Notes: a model not told the origin generated them from the letters alone. DNA of 64,000 nucleotides from Lachnoclostridium sp. An169 (GCF_002160525.1 NZ_NFKT01000001.1:124001-188000); one strand, 5' to 3'. Shown: positions 36,574-45,465, counted from the first letter of the stretch. Program-made: numbers and translations.

Positions 36574-36606
36574 CCCGGAGCAGGAATGTCCTGTTCCGGG
36601 TTTTGT
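36574..36606. terminator. Bidirectional terminator between htrA and cotJC
   Basis: CCCGGA-CAGGA and TCCTG-TCCGGG arms form a long stem with one mismatch, and TTTTG follows on the plus strand. The minus-strand reading also ends in a T-rich stretch, so it may serve the convergent cotJ operon too. Confidence 0.82.
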
Positions 36607-36676
36607 TATCAGTCGGGCGTACCGGATCCGGAGAAACCGTGCAGGATTCGCAGAATCCGGATTATCTGTGCGGAAT

Positions 36677-37294
36677 TCAGCCGTTCTGGCAGCCGCAGGG
36701 GTTGTCGAATTCCGGGTTGAGTGCATAGAAGTTCCTGCTGTCCAGTTTATCCTGTACGATCCGGAGGCTTTCCCCGAATCTCTGGTAGTGGACGATTTCC
36801 CTTTCACGGAGGAAGCGGATCGGCTCGCAGACTTCCGGGTCTTTTACAAGACGCAGGATGTTATCGTAGGTGGTGCGGGCTTTCTGTTCTGCAGCCATGT
36901 CTTCATGGAGATCTGTGATGGGATCGCCCTTGGACTGGAAGACGGTGGCTGTCCACGGCATTCCGCTTGCAGCCTGGGGCCAGAGGGCGAGCGTGTGGTC
37001 CACGTAGTAGGGAGCGAAGCCGGAGCGCTCGATCTCCTCCGGGGTCAGGTCTTTGGTGAGCTGGTAGACGATAGCGCAGATCATCTCCATGTGGGCGAGT
37101 TCTTCCGTGCCGATATCCGTCAGTGTTCCGGTCACTTCTTTGTAGGGCATTGTGTACCGCTGCGACAGATACCGCATGGACGCCGCCAGTTCTCCGTCCG
37201 GACCGCCGAACTGGGAGATGATGATCTGGGCGATTTTCGGGTTGGTCTGGCTTATCTTTATGGGGTACTGGAGTCTTTTTTCATAATTCCACAT
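36677..37294 (-). CDS. cotJC: Spore coat protein CotJC, manganese-catalase family
   Basis: CotJC is a spore coat protein related to dimanganese catalases, made in the mother cell. The 205-residue protein has the typical MWNYEKRLQYPIKI start, and TEELAHMEMICAIVYQL carries metal-ligand Glu and His residues. DLHEDMAAEQKARTTYDNI supplies another Glu pair. AAGGAGG lies upstream of the ATG, and cotJB ends three bases before it. The protein ends with a Cys-Gly tail. The three-gene cotJ order is intact, so the organism very likely forms endospores. Confidence 0.93.
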   Translation of the reverse strand: MWNYEKRLQYPIKISQTNPKIAQIIISQFGGPDGELAASMRYLSQRYTMPYKEVTGTLTDIGTEELAHMEMICAIVYQLTKDLTPEEIERSGFAPYYVDHTLALWPQAASGMPWTATVFQSKGDPITDLHEDMAAEQKARTTYDNILRLVKDPEVCEPIRFLREREIVHYQRFGESLRIVQDKLDSRNFYALNPEFDNPCGCQNG

Positions 37295-37297
37295 AAA

Positions 37298-37567
37298 TCA
37301 GCAGCCTCCTTCCTGCCAGGGCCATGGCTCGTTAATCCAGTTCCAGCGCTCCGTACATGACTCGGAGGCTGTGTCAATGGTGAGAGGACCGTAAGCGCGG
37401 GCGTACTCATTTAACGCCTCGTTCCGTTTCCGGCTGTACTCGTGAAAGTAGACGAGAGCCTCCTGGTCGCAGGGATGGGTGTCGAGATAGAGTTTTACCT
37501 CATCAACGGCGAAGCTGACCTGGTTGATATGGTTCAAAAGTTCCTTGCGATTCATCTGTCCGGTCAT
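37298..37567 (-). CDS. cotJB: Spore coat protein CotJB
   Basis: A small spore coat component needed with CotJA for CotJC assembly. The 89-residue protein has the family pattern LLNHINQVSFAVDEVKLYLD, then HPCDQEALVYFHEYSRKRNEAL and a Trp-rich end (WNWINEPWPWQEGGC). It starts at an ATGA overlap with cotJA, indicating coupling; an internal ATG four codons in is an alternative. Confidence 0.9.
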   Translation of the reverse strand: MTGQMNRKELLNHINQVSFAVDEVKLYLDTHPCDQEALVYFHEYSRKRNEALNEYARAYGPLTIDTASESCTERWNWINEPWPWQEGGC

Positions 37568-37833
37568 CGGCAGCGCCCTCCTTTCCAGAGAAACGGTTTG
37601 TCGAGATCCTGAAAAATAGTTCCGCTGTGGAAAGCTTTGTCTGTATTATAGATGTTCTGCCATTTCTGCCATGGTACATATGCCATGGCGGGAGGCATCT
37701 GGGAGAGCGGATCTCTTCCGGTACATGGGCAGCCGTCCATTCTCCGCGGGGCGGGTACAGAAGTCTGCGGCGGCATGGACGGCATCGGAGAAGGGCGTCT
37801 CCCACAGCGCATATTATTCTGACAATTTGCCAT
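37564..37833 (-). CDS. cotJA: Spore coat associated protein CotJA
   Basis: The first gene of the cotJ operon. The 89-residue protein has a Pro/Met-rich N-terminal half and the conserved PPAMAYVPWQKWQNIYN segment. TDKAFHSGTIFQDLDKPF, the CotJA signature, follows. AAAGGAG precedes the ATG at 12 bases. Two Cys pairs occur before the core. Confidence 0.9.
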   Translation of the reverse strand: MANCQNNMRCGRRPSPMPSMPPQTSVPAPRRMDGCPCTGRDPLSQMPPAMAYVPWQKWQNIYNTDKAFHSGTIFQDLDKPFLWKGGRCR

Positions 37834-37871
37834 TTTTTTGCGTGCTCCTTTCCTTAAATTGATACATAATT

Positions 37872-37879
37872 ATAGTATG
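37872..37879 (-). promoter_or_regulatory. Possible sigma-E -10 element for cotJ
   Basis: On the minus strand CATACTAT matches the mother-cell sigma-E -10 consensus (CATACAAT type) at 7 of 8 positions, about 40 bases before the cotJA start. No convincing -35 was seen, so support is partial. The cotJ operon is sigma-E controlled in Bacillus. Confidence 0.4.
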
Positions 37880-37902
37880 GAAAAAATTTAAAAATGTTCT
37901 GC

Positions 37903-37931
37903 TTTACATTTGGACAAAAATTATATATAAT
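37903..37931 (+). promoter_or_regulatory. Sigma-A promoter for tRNA-Pro
   Basis: TTTACA (37903-37908) and a perfect TATAAT (37926-37931) are separated by 17 bp. The tRNA begins 12 bases after the -10. Confidence 0.8.
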
Positions 37932-37942
37932 ATATGAGTCGG

Positions 37943-38017
37943 CGGGGTGTGGCTCAGTTTGGTTAGAGCGCACGGCTGGGGGCCGTGAGGTCGCAGGTTC
38001 GAATCCTGTCACCCCGA
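37943..38017 (+). tRNA. tRNA-Pro(GGG)
   Basis: A 75-base cloverleaf. The acceptor arms CGGGGTG/CACCCCG pair fully with discriminator A. The anticodon stem CACGG/CCGTG holds the loop CTGGGGG, giving anticodon GGG, and the T-loop is GGTTCGAATCC. The CCA end is not encoded. Confidence 0.95.
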
Positions 38018-38251
38018 TTTTTGTCAGACAGAGCAGCCGGATACATATTTTGTGTCCGGCAGCAGTACATAACAGAGACTGTGATGGGACAGCAGGCGCA
38101 GAGACATGGATGAGGATAAGGGATCAGACCGGGTACGTTTTCCCGGAGACTGGTTCCTTCTGTTTTATAGGGAAATATTACAACTGCTGTACAGAAAGGG
38201 GATATCTGTCCCCGATGATCTGACAGGATTAAGCAAAAAAGGTGGTCGCAT
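38018..38251 (+). other. Gap after the tRNA gene with small hairpins
   Basis: No gene is credible in these 234 bases. A 10-bp hairpin with one G-T pair (38036-38060) lies 19 bases after the tRNA and could mark the end of its precursor. A second small GGGGA/TCCCC hairpin is at 38198-38213. No promoter for the next gene stands out. Confidence 0.4.
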
Positions 38252-39688
38252 ATGAGAAGCAGAACAGTGCAGCCGATTAAGCAGAAGAAGCCGGACAGAA
38301 GGAGAGGGCGGGAAAATGGGAGAGGAAACGGGAGAAGGCGTCCCGGTGATGAGACTCAGCCCATGCGCCCGGTGGAGGCTGAAGAGAGGCGTTACGGGAG
38401 ACCGGGGCCGTCCGGGATCCGCTCCGGTTATGAACGGTACCAGAGGACAATCGACCGGCGGCAGCGTGTGGTCCGTACCCCGGCGCCCGAACGGGCAAGG
38501 AGACCGGGAAAGGTCCGCAGGTCAGCATTCGCTGAGCTGATTATCCGGCTGAGGAGGAAGAACGCGGAGAAGGCACAGTATTTTGACTATGACATGCTCT
38601 TCATCATTATATTTCTGATGTGCTTTGGCCTGGTCATGCTCTACAGTACCAGTTCCTACACGGCGCAGACAGAGCTGGGGGACGGCATGTATTATTTTTC
38701 CAAACAGGCGCTGATCGGTCTTCTGGGCTTTGCAGCGATGTTTATCGTATCCAGGATCGATTATCATCTGTACGGGGCATTTGCAGTCGAGATATACATT
38801 TTTTCCCTGATTATGATGGCTCTTGTGCAGACGCCTCTTGGGATTACCCTGAACGGTGCCCGCAGGTGGATCCGCCTTCCGGGCAACATGACTCTGCAGC
38901 CTGCGGAGATCACGAAGATTGCAGTGATTCTTTTTATCGCCTATGAGCTCTGCCGCCTGGGGAAAAAGGCATATACCTGGGAGGGAATGGTGCGGGTGTT
39001 CGGCCTTGGAGCGATTGCATCTGCCGGAGTTCTCTTTCTGACAGACAACCTGAGTACGGCGATTATCGTCATGGCGATCACCTGTATCCTGATTTTCATG
39101 ATCCATCCGAAGACGAAACCGTTTATCCTGTTCCTTGTGATTGCGGCAGCAGTGGCGGCAGTCGGGATTATGATTCTGGCGAACATCGCCGCGGACAGCG
39201 ACAATTTCCGCCTCCAGAGGATCATTTCCTGGCTGAATCCGGAGGCAACGGCGGATGACGGAAGCTATCAGGTTATGCAGGGGCTTTACGCCATCGGTGC
39301 GGGCGGGCTCTTTGGCAAAGGCCTGGGAAACAGCACCCAGAAGATGGTGATTCCCGAAGCCCAGAACGATATGATCCTTGTAGTGATCTGTGAGGAGCTG
39401 GGGATTTTCGGTGTGATTGTGATTCTCATCCTCTTCGGGCTTCTTCTCTACCGGCTGATGTTTATTGCGAGGAATGCGCCGGATCTGTACGGTTCGCTGA
39501 TCGCATCCGGAATCTTTGCCCATATAGCGCTGCAGGTTGTTCTGAATATTGCGGTTGTCACGGGGATGCTTCCCACCACCGGAATCACACTCCCCTTTAT
39601 CAGTTACGGGGGCACGGCAGTGGTGTTCCTCATGACGGAGATGGGGATAGCTCTTGGAATTTCAAGAAAAATCCGTCTGGAAGATTAA
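38252..39688 (+). CDS. SEDS family peptidoglycan glycosyltransferase, FtsW/RodA-like
   Basis: SEDS proteins polymerise lipid II with a class B PBP partner. The 478-residue protein has an unusual hydrophilic N-terminal extension of about 105 residues, dense in Arg, Pro and Gly. About ten transmembrane helices follow. The signatures GARRWI, a polar catalytic-side loop, EAQNDMILVVICEELG near 370 and the end PFISYGGTAVVFLMTEMG are all present. No PBP is adjacent; its partner could be one of the dcw PBPs. It may be the RodA-type copy since another SEDS sits in the dcw cluster. Confidence 0.9.
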   Translation: MRSRTVQPIKQKKPDRRRGRENGRGNGRRRPGDETQPMRPVEAEERRYGRPGPSGIRSGYERYQRTIDRRQRVVRTPAPERARRPGKVRRSAFAELIIRLRRKNAEKAQYFDYDMLFIIIFLMCFGLVMLYSTSSYTAQTELGDGMYYFSKQALIGLLGFAAMFIVSRIDYHLYGAFAVEIYIFSLIMMALVQTPLGITLNGARRWIRLPGNMTLQPAEITKIAVILFIAYELCRLGKKAYTWEGMVRVFGLGAIASAGVLFLTDNLSTAIIVMAITCILIFMIHPKTKPFILFLVIAAAVAAVGIMILANIAADSDNFRLQRIISWLNPEATADDGSYQVMQGLYAIGAGGLFGKGLGNSTQKMVIPEAQNDMILVVICEELGIFGVIVILILFGLLLYRLMFIARNAPDLYGSLIASGIFAHIALQVVLNIAVVTGMLPTTGITLPFISYGGTAVVFLMTEMGIALGISRKIRLED

Positions 39689-39792
39689 AAAAAGGTTTCC
39701 ATTCATGGAAAAGTATGTTATATTTTAATGTAGTATTCAAAACTATGTTTGATAGAATAATAAAATATACGATAAAACATGGAGGGAACATC

Positions 39793-40632
39793 ATGAGTTA
39801 TAAAATAATTGTTGACAGCTGCGGAGAGCTTACGCCGGAGATGAAGGAGAGCGGAGTGTTTCAGACTGCATCGCTGAGCATGCAGGTGGGCGGCGTAACA
39901 ATTGTGGATGATGAGGCTTTTGATCAGGCGGATTTCCTGAAGCGGGTTGCCGCCTGCCCGGAATGTCCGAAGTCATCATGCCCTTCCCCGGAAGAATATA
40001 TGAAGCTGTATGACTGCGGGGCTGAGCGCGTCTACGCGGTGACGCTGTCATCGGAGCTGAGCGGCTCCTACAACAGCGCGCAGCTTGGGCGCAAGCTCTA
40101 TGAGGAGGAGAAAGGTTCTGCGAAAATCTACGTGTTCAACTCCCGCTCCGCTTCCGTGGGTGAGACTCTGATCGCCCTGAAGATCCGGGAGTGTGAGGAG
40201 AACGGGATGAGCTTCGAGGAGACGGTTGCTGCGGTGGAGTCATATATTGCCGGCCAGAATACTTATTTCGTCCTGGAGAATCTTGACACGCTGCGCAAGA
40301 ACGGCAGACTCACGGGAATCAAGTCTTTTGTGGCAAGCGCCCTGAATATCAAACCGGTTATGGGATCGACCCCGCAGGGGACGATCTGCCAGCTCGGGCA
40401 GGCAAGAGGGATTAAGAGGGCACTCGCAAAGATGGTGGATTACATTGCAGGAGATGCGGAGAATCCGGAGGGAAAGGTGCTGGCGATCTCTCACTGTAAC
40501 TGCCTGGAACGCGCCAGGGAAGTGGAGAGGATGCTGCTCGAAAAGCTCAATGTGAAAGCAAGTTTCATCGTGGACACAGCGGGAATCAGCTCCATGTATG
40601 CCAATGACGGCGGAGTGATCGTTGTGCTGTGA
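39793..40632 (+). CDS. DegV family fatty-acid-binding protein
   Basis: DegV (FakB-like) proteins bind fatty acids for phosphorylation by FakA. The 279-residue protein has the start YKIIVDSCGELTPEMKE, SSELSGSYNSA near 84 and the typical ENLDTLRKNGRLTG near 165. ATG 39793 follows GGAGGG; the frame extends upstream, but those starts lack a ribosome site. A short inverted repeat lies before it (39697-39712). No fakA is nearby. Confidence 0.88.
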   Translation: MSYKIIVDSCGELTPEMKESGVFQTASLSMQVGGVTIVDDEAFDQADFLKRVAACPECPKSSCPSPEEYMKLYDCGAERVYAVTLSSELSGSYNSAQLGRKLYEEEKGSAKIYVFNSRSASVGETLIALKIRECEENGMSFEETVAAVESYIAGQNTYFVLENLDTLRKNGRLTGIKSFVASALNIKPVMGSTPQGTICQLGQARGIKRALAKMVDYIAGDAENPEGKVLAISHCNCLERAREVERMLLEKLNVKASFIVDTAGISSMYANDGGVIVVL

Positions 40633-40659
40633 GATTGTTCCGGGATTTTGGGATGAAGC

Positions 40660-40688
40660 TTGCCAACGGCCGTGTATTGTGTTAAACT
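40660..40688 (+). promoter_or_regulatory. Extended -10 promoter for the small membrane protein
   Basis: TTGCCA (40660-40665), a 17-bp spacer and TAAACT (40683-40688) preceded by TGT, giving an extended -10 element. Confidence 0.6.
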
Positions 40689-40723
40689 GGCGGTAGTGCA
40701 GTGAAAGGAGCTGGAAAGATAAG

Positions 40724-40969
40724 ATGAGTCAGGAAAAGGTTGACCGTTATAAAAAGGAAAAGGCGAACAGAAAGCAGATCATGAGGAAACAGCGGATCAT
40801 GAGCGTTGTGCGCAAATGTGTGCTTGCCGTTGTGGCGGTGGCTCTGGTGGGGTGGCTTGCCTTTTCAGCCTATGATATCCATGAGTCCAATCGGGAGAGA
40901 GTGGTTGCAGAGGTCAATTACGATGCAATTACCGACTACTTGAACAGTTTATCGGAAAATGCGGAATAA
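40724..40969 (+). CDS. Small single-pass membrane protein
   Basis: I do not recognise the family. The 81-residue product has a very basic N-terminal 30 residues (Lys/Arg), one transmembrane helix (about 31-50) and an acidic outer tail. It should be a type II membrane protein with its basic part in the cytoplasm. AAAGGAG precedes the ATG, and it has its own promoter and a strong terminator. Its position before mraZ hints at a cell-envelope role but proves nothing. Confidence 0.7.
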   Translation: MSQEKVDRYKKEKANRKQIMRKQRIMSVVRKCVLAVVAVALVGWLAFSAYDIHESNRERVVAEVNYDAITDYLNSLSENAE

Positions 40970-40995
40970 AAAATAAATATTGTTTCTGCCACAAG

Positions 40996-41036
40996 ATGTG
41001 GGGTACGGGATTTTTCCCGTACCCCACATTTTTTGC
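40996..41036 (+). terminator. Strong terminator before the dcw cluster
   Basis: A perfect 14-bp stem (40996-41009 with 41016-41029) and TTTTTT follow. It isolates the dcw cluster from upstream transcription. Confidence 0.95.
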
Positions 41037-41109
41037 TTTTCAGGGAAATTTTCTGCTTTGAGTGCGGGTGAGGAAGCTTTTTCCATCCTGAAAAAAAGAA
41101 AAAAAGGGG

Positions 41110-41138
41110 TTGAAAAAGGGGGGAGTGTGGTTTACAAT
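41110..41138 (+). promoter_or_regulatory. Main promoter of the dcw cluster (PmraZ)
   Basis: TTGAAA (41110-41115) and TACAAT (41133-41138) have a 17-bp spacer. The predicted transcription start falls at about 41145, at the first operator repeat. Confidence 0.75.
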
Positions 41139-41144
41139 GGAGTC

Positions 41145-41180
41145 AAGTGGTGAGAAGTGGTGAGTAGTGGTGTAAAGTGG
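41145..41180 (+). repeat. MraZ-type operator: four 10-bp-phased direct repeats
   Basis: AAGTGG occurs at 41145-41150, 41155-41160 and 41175-41180, with TAGTGG at 41165-41170: an exact 10-bp period. Repeated GTGG-containing boxes upstream of mraZ are the known binding sites of the MraZ repressor in E. coli and Mollicutes. Here they lie just downstream of the promoter, suited to autorepression. Confidence 0.8.
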
Positions 41181-41220
41181 GGAGAGATGTGGAGGCTCAC
41201 TTTAAGAGAAAGGGTTCCAG

Positions 41221-41658
41221 ATGTTACTAGGAGAGTTTAACCATAGCATTGATGAAAAGGGAAGACTCATCATCCCGGCAAAGCTAAGGGATGATCTGGG
41301 TGACAGTTTCGTTATCTGTAACGGACTGGAAGGATGCCTCTTTGTCTACTCCATGGAAGAATGGAAGAAATTCGTCGCCGAACTCGAGACTTTACCACGG
41401 ATGAACAAGGATGCCAGAATTTTCAAAAGGTATTTCTTTGGAAGCGCTTCCGAGGGCAGCTTTGACAAGCAGGGGAGAGTTCTTGTACCGCCGTCTCTTC
41501 GGAAGGCAGCACACCTGGAGAAAGATGTGGTCCTGGTGGGAGTCCAGGATCGTGTGGAGATCTGGGACAAGGCACTCTGGGAAGAGAGAAGCCAGGTCAG
41601 CGAAGAAGATCTGGATGCGATCGCAGAGCGCATGGAAGCCATCGGAATACGGATTTAG
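41221..41658 (+). CDS. mraZ: Transcriptional regulator MraZ
   Basis: A ring-forming DNA-binding protein that controls the dcw cluster. The 145-residue protein has two SpoVT-AbrB-like halves with the conserved IDEKGRLIIPAKLR near 11 and FDKQGRVLVPPSLR near 82. Length is normal. AAAGGG precedes the ATG. Four phased operator repeats sit in its own leader, so it probably represses its own operon. Confidence 0.95.
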   Translation: MLLGEFNHSIDEKGRLIIPAKLRDDLGDSFVICNGLEGCLFVYSMEEWKKFVAELETLPRMNKDARIFKRYFFGSASEGSFDKQGRVLVPPSLRKAAHLEKDVVLVGVQDRVEIWDKALWEERSQVSEEDLDAIAERMEAIGIRI

Positions 41659-41683
41659 GATTTTGGATTAAGAGGAGGAAGTT

Positions 41684-42619
41684 ATGGCATTCTCACATAC
41701 ATCCGTTCTGCTGCACGAGACAGTGGACGGGCTTAATGTCAGGCCGGACGGCATATACGTGGACGCCACTCTTGGCGGGGGCGGTCATGCCTATGAGGTA
41801 TGCACAAGGCTTGGCGAAAAGGGGAGATTAATCGGTATAGACCAGGACGCCGATGCGATAGAAGCGGCAGGAAAGCGCCTGGAAGGCTTCGGGGAGAAGG
41901 TCACGATAATCCGGAGCAATTATCGTGATATGAAGCCAAGGCTCCGCGAAATCGGGATTGACAGGGTTGACGGGATCACTCTTGACCTGGGAGTTTCCTC
42001 CTATCAGCTTGACACTGCAGAACGCGGTTTTTCGTACCGCGTGGATGCACCGCTTGATATGAGGATGGACAGGCGTCAGAAGATGACCGCCAGAGATATT
42101 GTCAATACCTACAGTGAGGCGGAACTTTTCCGCGTGATCCGTGACTATGGGGAAGATCGCTTTGCGAAGAACATTGCAAAGCATATTGTCGCGGAGAGGC
42201 AGAGAAGTCCGATTGAGACGACAGGACAGCTTAATGAGATTATCCGGCATGCCATTCCCATGAAGATCCAGAAGACGTCGGGACATCCGTCGAAGAGGAC
42301 GTTCCAGGCGATACGGATCGAACTGAATCATGAGCTTGACGTGCTCAGGGACTCACTGGATGAGATGATCGACATGCTCACTCCGGGAGGGCGGATCTGC
42401 ATTATCACATTTCATTCGCTGGAAGACCGGATTGTGAAAAGTGCATTCCGCAAAAATGAAAATCCGTGTACCTGTCCGAGTTACTTTCCCGTATGTACCT
42501 GTGGAAAGGAATCCAGGGGGAAAGTAATCACAAGGAAACCGATCCTTCCGTCGGAGGAGGAGATGGAATCCAACAGCCGTTCAAAAAGTGCCAAGCTGCG
42601 CATTTTTGAACACATTTAA
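41684..42619 (+). CDS. rsmH: 16S rRNA m4C1402 methyltransferase RsmH
   Basis: Adds the N4-methyl group to C1402 in the ribosomal decoding centre using S-adenosylmethionine. The 311-residue protein has [13 protein letters not shown], the SAM motif [11 protein letters not shown] near 25, [11 protein letters not shown] near 99 and the C-terminal [20 protein letters not shown] precedes the ATG. It is the usual second gene of the dcw cluster, 25 bases after mraZ. Confidence 0.96.
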   Translation: MAFSHTSVLLHETVDGLNVRPDGIYVDATLGGGGHAYEVCTRLGEKGRLIGIDQDADAIEAAGKRLEGFGEKVTIIRSNYRDMKPRLREIGIDRVDGITLDLGVSSYQLDTAERGFSYRVDAPLDMRMDRRQKMTARDIVNTYSEAELFRVIRDYGEDRFAKNIAKHIVAERQRSPIETTGQLNEIIRHAIPMKIQKTSGHPSKRTFQAIRIELNHELDVLRDSLDEMIDMLTPGGRICIITFHSLEDRIVKSAFRKNENPCTCPSYFPVCTCGKESRGKVITRKPILPSEEEMESNSRSKSAKLRIFEHI

Positions 42620-42768
42620 GCAGCAGGGAGTATTTTTAAATATGATCCGTACACCATGCGGCAGGCTGGGGGAGCAGTGCCGCAGGGCAGTGCGGAAAAA
42701 CGAAACATGTCCGGGAGGGAAGGGGAGAGCCCGAACGGACAGCAGGAAATGAAAGGAGCTTTTGCATA

Positions 42769-43326
42769 ATGGCAGCAGGAAGAAGAGCGACAGCTTACAG
42801 ACAGCAGAGAAACGGTGGGAACAGAGGACAGTTTTATGTATATGGGAACACTGTACGCCAGGCGGAGGCTCTGCCGGAGAGAGCGCCGAAGCGCCGGCCG
42901 GCACAGGTGGAGAGACCGAAGCGCCAGACAGGGACAAGCCAGCAGGTAAAGAGAAACAGGAACCGCGCCATGACGATCAGTCCGGTATATGCGGGATTTC
43001 TTTCAGTGGCGGCTGTCTGTGCGGTTGTGGTCTGTACGATGTACTTGAGCCTCCAGGCAGAGGTGGTAAGCCGTTCGGAGAATATTTCAGCGCTTCAGGA
43101 GCAGCTCGCAGAACTGACTGAGGCGAACGACACGGCATACAATGCAGCGGTCAATTCCGTGAATCTGGAGACCGTGCGCAACAGAGCCATGAATGAGATG
43201 GGAATGGTTTATGAAGCGCAGGGAACGGTGATTGAGTACGACAGCCCCACCAGTGATTATGTGAAGCAGTACAGCGATATTCCGGAGAGCGGAGTGCTGG
43301 CGAAATCTGCGGATGTTTCTGAATAA
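42769..43326 (+). CDS. FtsL-like septum protein
   Basis: The 185-residue protein has a basic cytoplasmic region of about 65 residues, one transmembrane helix (about 68-88) and an outer coiled coil (about 90-125). This bitopic layout is that of FtsL/DivIC proteins, which activate septal peptidoglycan synthesis by the SEDS-PBP pair. Sequence is poorly conserved in this family, so position between rsmH and the PBP carries much weight. AAAGGAG precedes the ATG. The C-terminal tail is longer than in typical FtsL. Confidence 0.82.
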   Translation: MAAGRRATAYRQQRNGGNRGQFYVYGNTVRQAEALPERAPKRRPAQVERPKRQTGTSQQVKRNRNRAMTISPVYAGFLSVAAVCAVVVCTMYLSLQAEVVSRSENISALQEQLAELTEANDTAYNAAVNSVNLETVRNRAMNEMGMVYEAQGTVIEYDSPTSDYVKQYSDIPESGVLAKSADVSE

Positions 43327-43376
43327 AACGGGAAAGCCCGGAAAATCAGACAGGTATAATTAAATAATAAGGAATA

Positions 43377-45395
43377 ATGATGACTGGAAGAAAGAAAAAG
43401 AGAAACAGATTTGAATTTTTGACAAGGCGGTTTCCGGTCAGAATGCAGCGAAAACTGGTAATGATATTTTTGGCGGTCTTACTGGTTTTTGTTGTTTTAA
43501 TCGGAAGAATTGCATATATCAATATCGCCCGGGGAGAAGATTATTCGAAAACAGTTCTCGACCAGCAGAACTACGGAAGCCGGGCGATCCCCTACAAAAG
43601 AGGGGATATCGTAGACCGGAACGGCACCAGGCTTGCCACCAGCGAGCGCGTGTACAATGTGATCCTGGATGTGGTTGTCCTGACCGAGAAGGAAGCTTAT
43701 CTTGAGCCCACGAAAGAAGTCCTTCAGGAGTGCTTTGGAATCGATCCGGATACGGTGGACCAGGTGATTGAAAAACGTCCCAACAGCCGGTATGTCATCC
43801 TGGAACAGGATGTGGACTATGAAACGGCACAGAAGTTTGAAGCCATTGATGAGGATAATGAGAATTATCCCAATGTGAAGGGCGTGTGGCTGGAGGATGA
43901 TTACATCCGGACATACCCCTACGGCAGCCTTGCAAGCGACGTGGTGGGATTTACCTACTCCGGAAATGTAGGGGCGATCGGGCTGGAGAGCGCCTACAAC
44001 AGTGTGCTCAACGGCACGGACGGCAGGGAGTACGGATATTTTGACGATAATGCCACCATGGAGCGCACGGTAAAAGCCGCAAAGAACGGCAGTACCGTTG
44101 TTTCTACCATTGACGTTACCCTGCAGAGCATTGTGGAAAAATATATCCGCGAGTTTAACGAGGCCCATGCCGGTGAGGCAAGGGAAGGGGAGCTTGGGAG
44201 CAGCAATACGGCTGTGATTATGATGGATCCCAATACGGGAGAGATTCTGGCCGAGGCTTCCTATCCAAATTTTGACCTGAACAATCCGCGGGACCTGTCC
44301 CTTCTCTACTCTGAGGAAGAGTGGAATTCCATGGACGAGGAGGCGCAGCTTGACGCCATGAACAACCTGTGGAGAAACTTCTGCGTCAGCGATGCCTACG
44401 AGCCTGGTTCCACGTTCAAGCCCTTTACCATTGCGGCGGGACTGGAGACAGGCGCTCTCACGGGAGATGAGACTTATTACTGCTCCGGATCCCTGCACAT
44501 TGCGGATTATGACATCGGCTGTCATCTGAGATCCGGACACAAATATGAGACCGTGCAGGATGTGCTGGCGAATTCCTGCAATGTAGGTCTGATGGAGATG
44601 GCGGAAGCCATCGGAATCGATAATTTTATCCGTTACCAGCATGTATTCGGTTTCGGAGAGTATACGGGAATTGACCTTCCGGCGGAGGCGTCCACATCGG
44701 CGCTGCTCTATACGGCGGACCGCATGACGGAGATTGACCTTGCCACCAACTCATTCGGACAGAACTTCAATGTGACAATGACCCAGATGGTTTCAGCGTT
44801 CGCCTCCCTGATTAACGGCGGGTACTATTATGAACCCCATGTGGTAAGGCAGATCCAGGATGAGGACGGAAATGTGATTGAGACGAAAGACCCGGTCCTT
44901 CTGAGAAAAACAGTTTCCCGGGAGACATCGGATCAGGTGAAACAGTACATGAAAGCGGTACTGGATTACGGAACCGGTCAGAATGCCCAGGTGGAGGGGT
45001 ACGATATCGGAGGAAAGACGGGAACGGCAGAAAAGCTGCCCCGCGGAAACGGCAACTATCTGATCTCCTTTATCGGATATGCACCTCAGGAGAATCCGGA
45101 GATCCTGATCTATGTGCTGATTGATGAGCCGAACGTGGCAAGCCAGAGCAACAGTGCTCTTGTCCTTGAACTGGCGAAAAATATTATGTCAGAGGCTTTC
45201 CCCTACCTCGGGATTACGACGATCGCCGAGAGCGGGGAGACGCAGACGGCAGAAGGACAGAATTTCGGGAACACAGAGTATACGGATTACGATGAGAATT
45301 ATGAGGACACCTACGATAATCCGGACGGAGAATACGTGGATGAATCCTACGACCCGGATCTTGATGACTGGGCGACCGGAGATGCTTCAGAATAA
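43377..45395 (+). CDS. Class B penicillin-binding protein, septal FtsI/PBP2B type
   Basis: A D,D-transpeptidase that cross-links septal peptidoglycan with a SEDS partner. The 672-residue protein has one N-terminal transmembrane helix (about 28-50), the dimerisation region with RGDIVDRNGTRLA and the transpeptidase domain. Active-site motifs are STFK (Ser near 345), SCN (near 400) and KTGT (near 547). A strongly acidic C-terminal tail of about 50 residues, rich in Glu, Asp and Tyr, is unusual; no PASTA domain is seen. AAGGAA precedes two adjacent ATGs. Confidence 0.92.
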   Translation: MMTGRKKKRNRFEFLTRRFPVRMQRKLVMIFLAVLLVFVVLIGRIAYINIARGEDYSKTVLDQQNYGSRAIPYKRGDIVDRNGTRLATSERVYNVILDVVVLTEKEAYLEPTKEVLQECFGIDPDTVDQVIEKRPNSRYVILEQDVDYETAQKFEAIDEDNENYPNVKGVWLEDDYIRTYPYGSLASDVVGFTYSGNVGAIGLESAYNSVLNGTDGREYGYFDDNATMERTVKAAKNGSTVVSTIDVTLQSIVEKYIREFNEAHAGEAREGELGSSNTAVIMMDPNTGEILAEASYPNFDLNNPRDLSLLYSEEEWNSMDEEAQLDAMNNLWRNFCVSDAYEPGSTFKPFTIAAGLETGALTGDETYYCSGSLHIADYDIGCHLRSGHKYETVQDVLANSCNVGLMEMAEAIGIDNFIRYQHVFGFGEYTGIDLPAEASTSALLYTADRMTEIDLATNSFGQNFNVTMTQMVSAFASLINGGYYYEPHVVRQIQDEDGNVIETKDPVLLRKTVSRETSDQVKQYMKAVLDYGTGQNAQVEGYDIGGKTGTAEKLPRGNGNYLISFIGYAPQENPEILIYVLIDEPNVASQSNSALVLELAKNIMSEAFPYLGITTIAESGETQTAEGQNFGNTEYTDYDENYEDTYDNPDGEYVDESYDPDLDDWATGDASE

Positions 45396-45465
45396 GAGAC
45401 TTTGTAAGAAAATTCCCCGGCACGGCAGTGATAAGACAGTAAAATAAGAAAAAGATATACGAATA

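Noticed and set aside
37894-38223. Frame of 109 codons across the tRNA
   Set aside because: Covers the tRNA-Pro gene and lacks a ribosome site.
39697-39712. Inverted repeat TTTCCA/TGGAAA as a terminator
   Set aside because: The stem is only six base pairs and no T-run follows.
42642-42752. Small frame of 36 codons before the ftsL-like gene
   Set aside because: Basic, no known family, and its nearest Shine-Dalgarno is 12 bases away; it is probably leader sequence, though a small peptide cannot be excluded.
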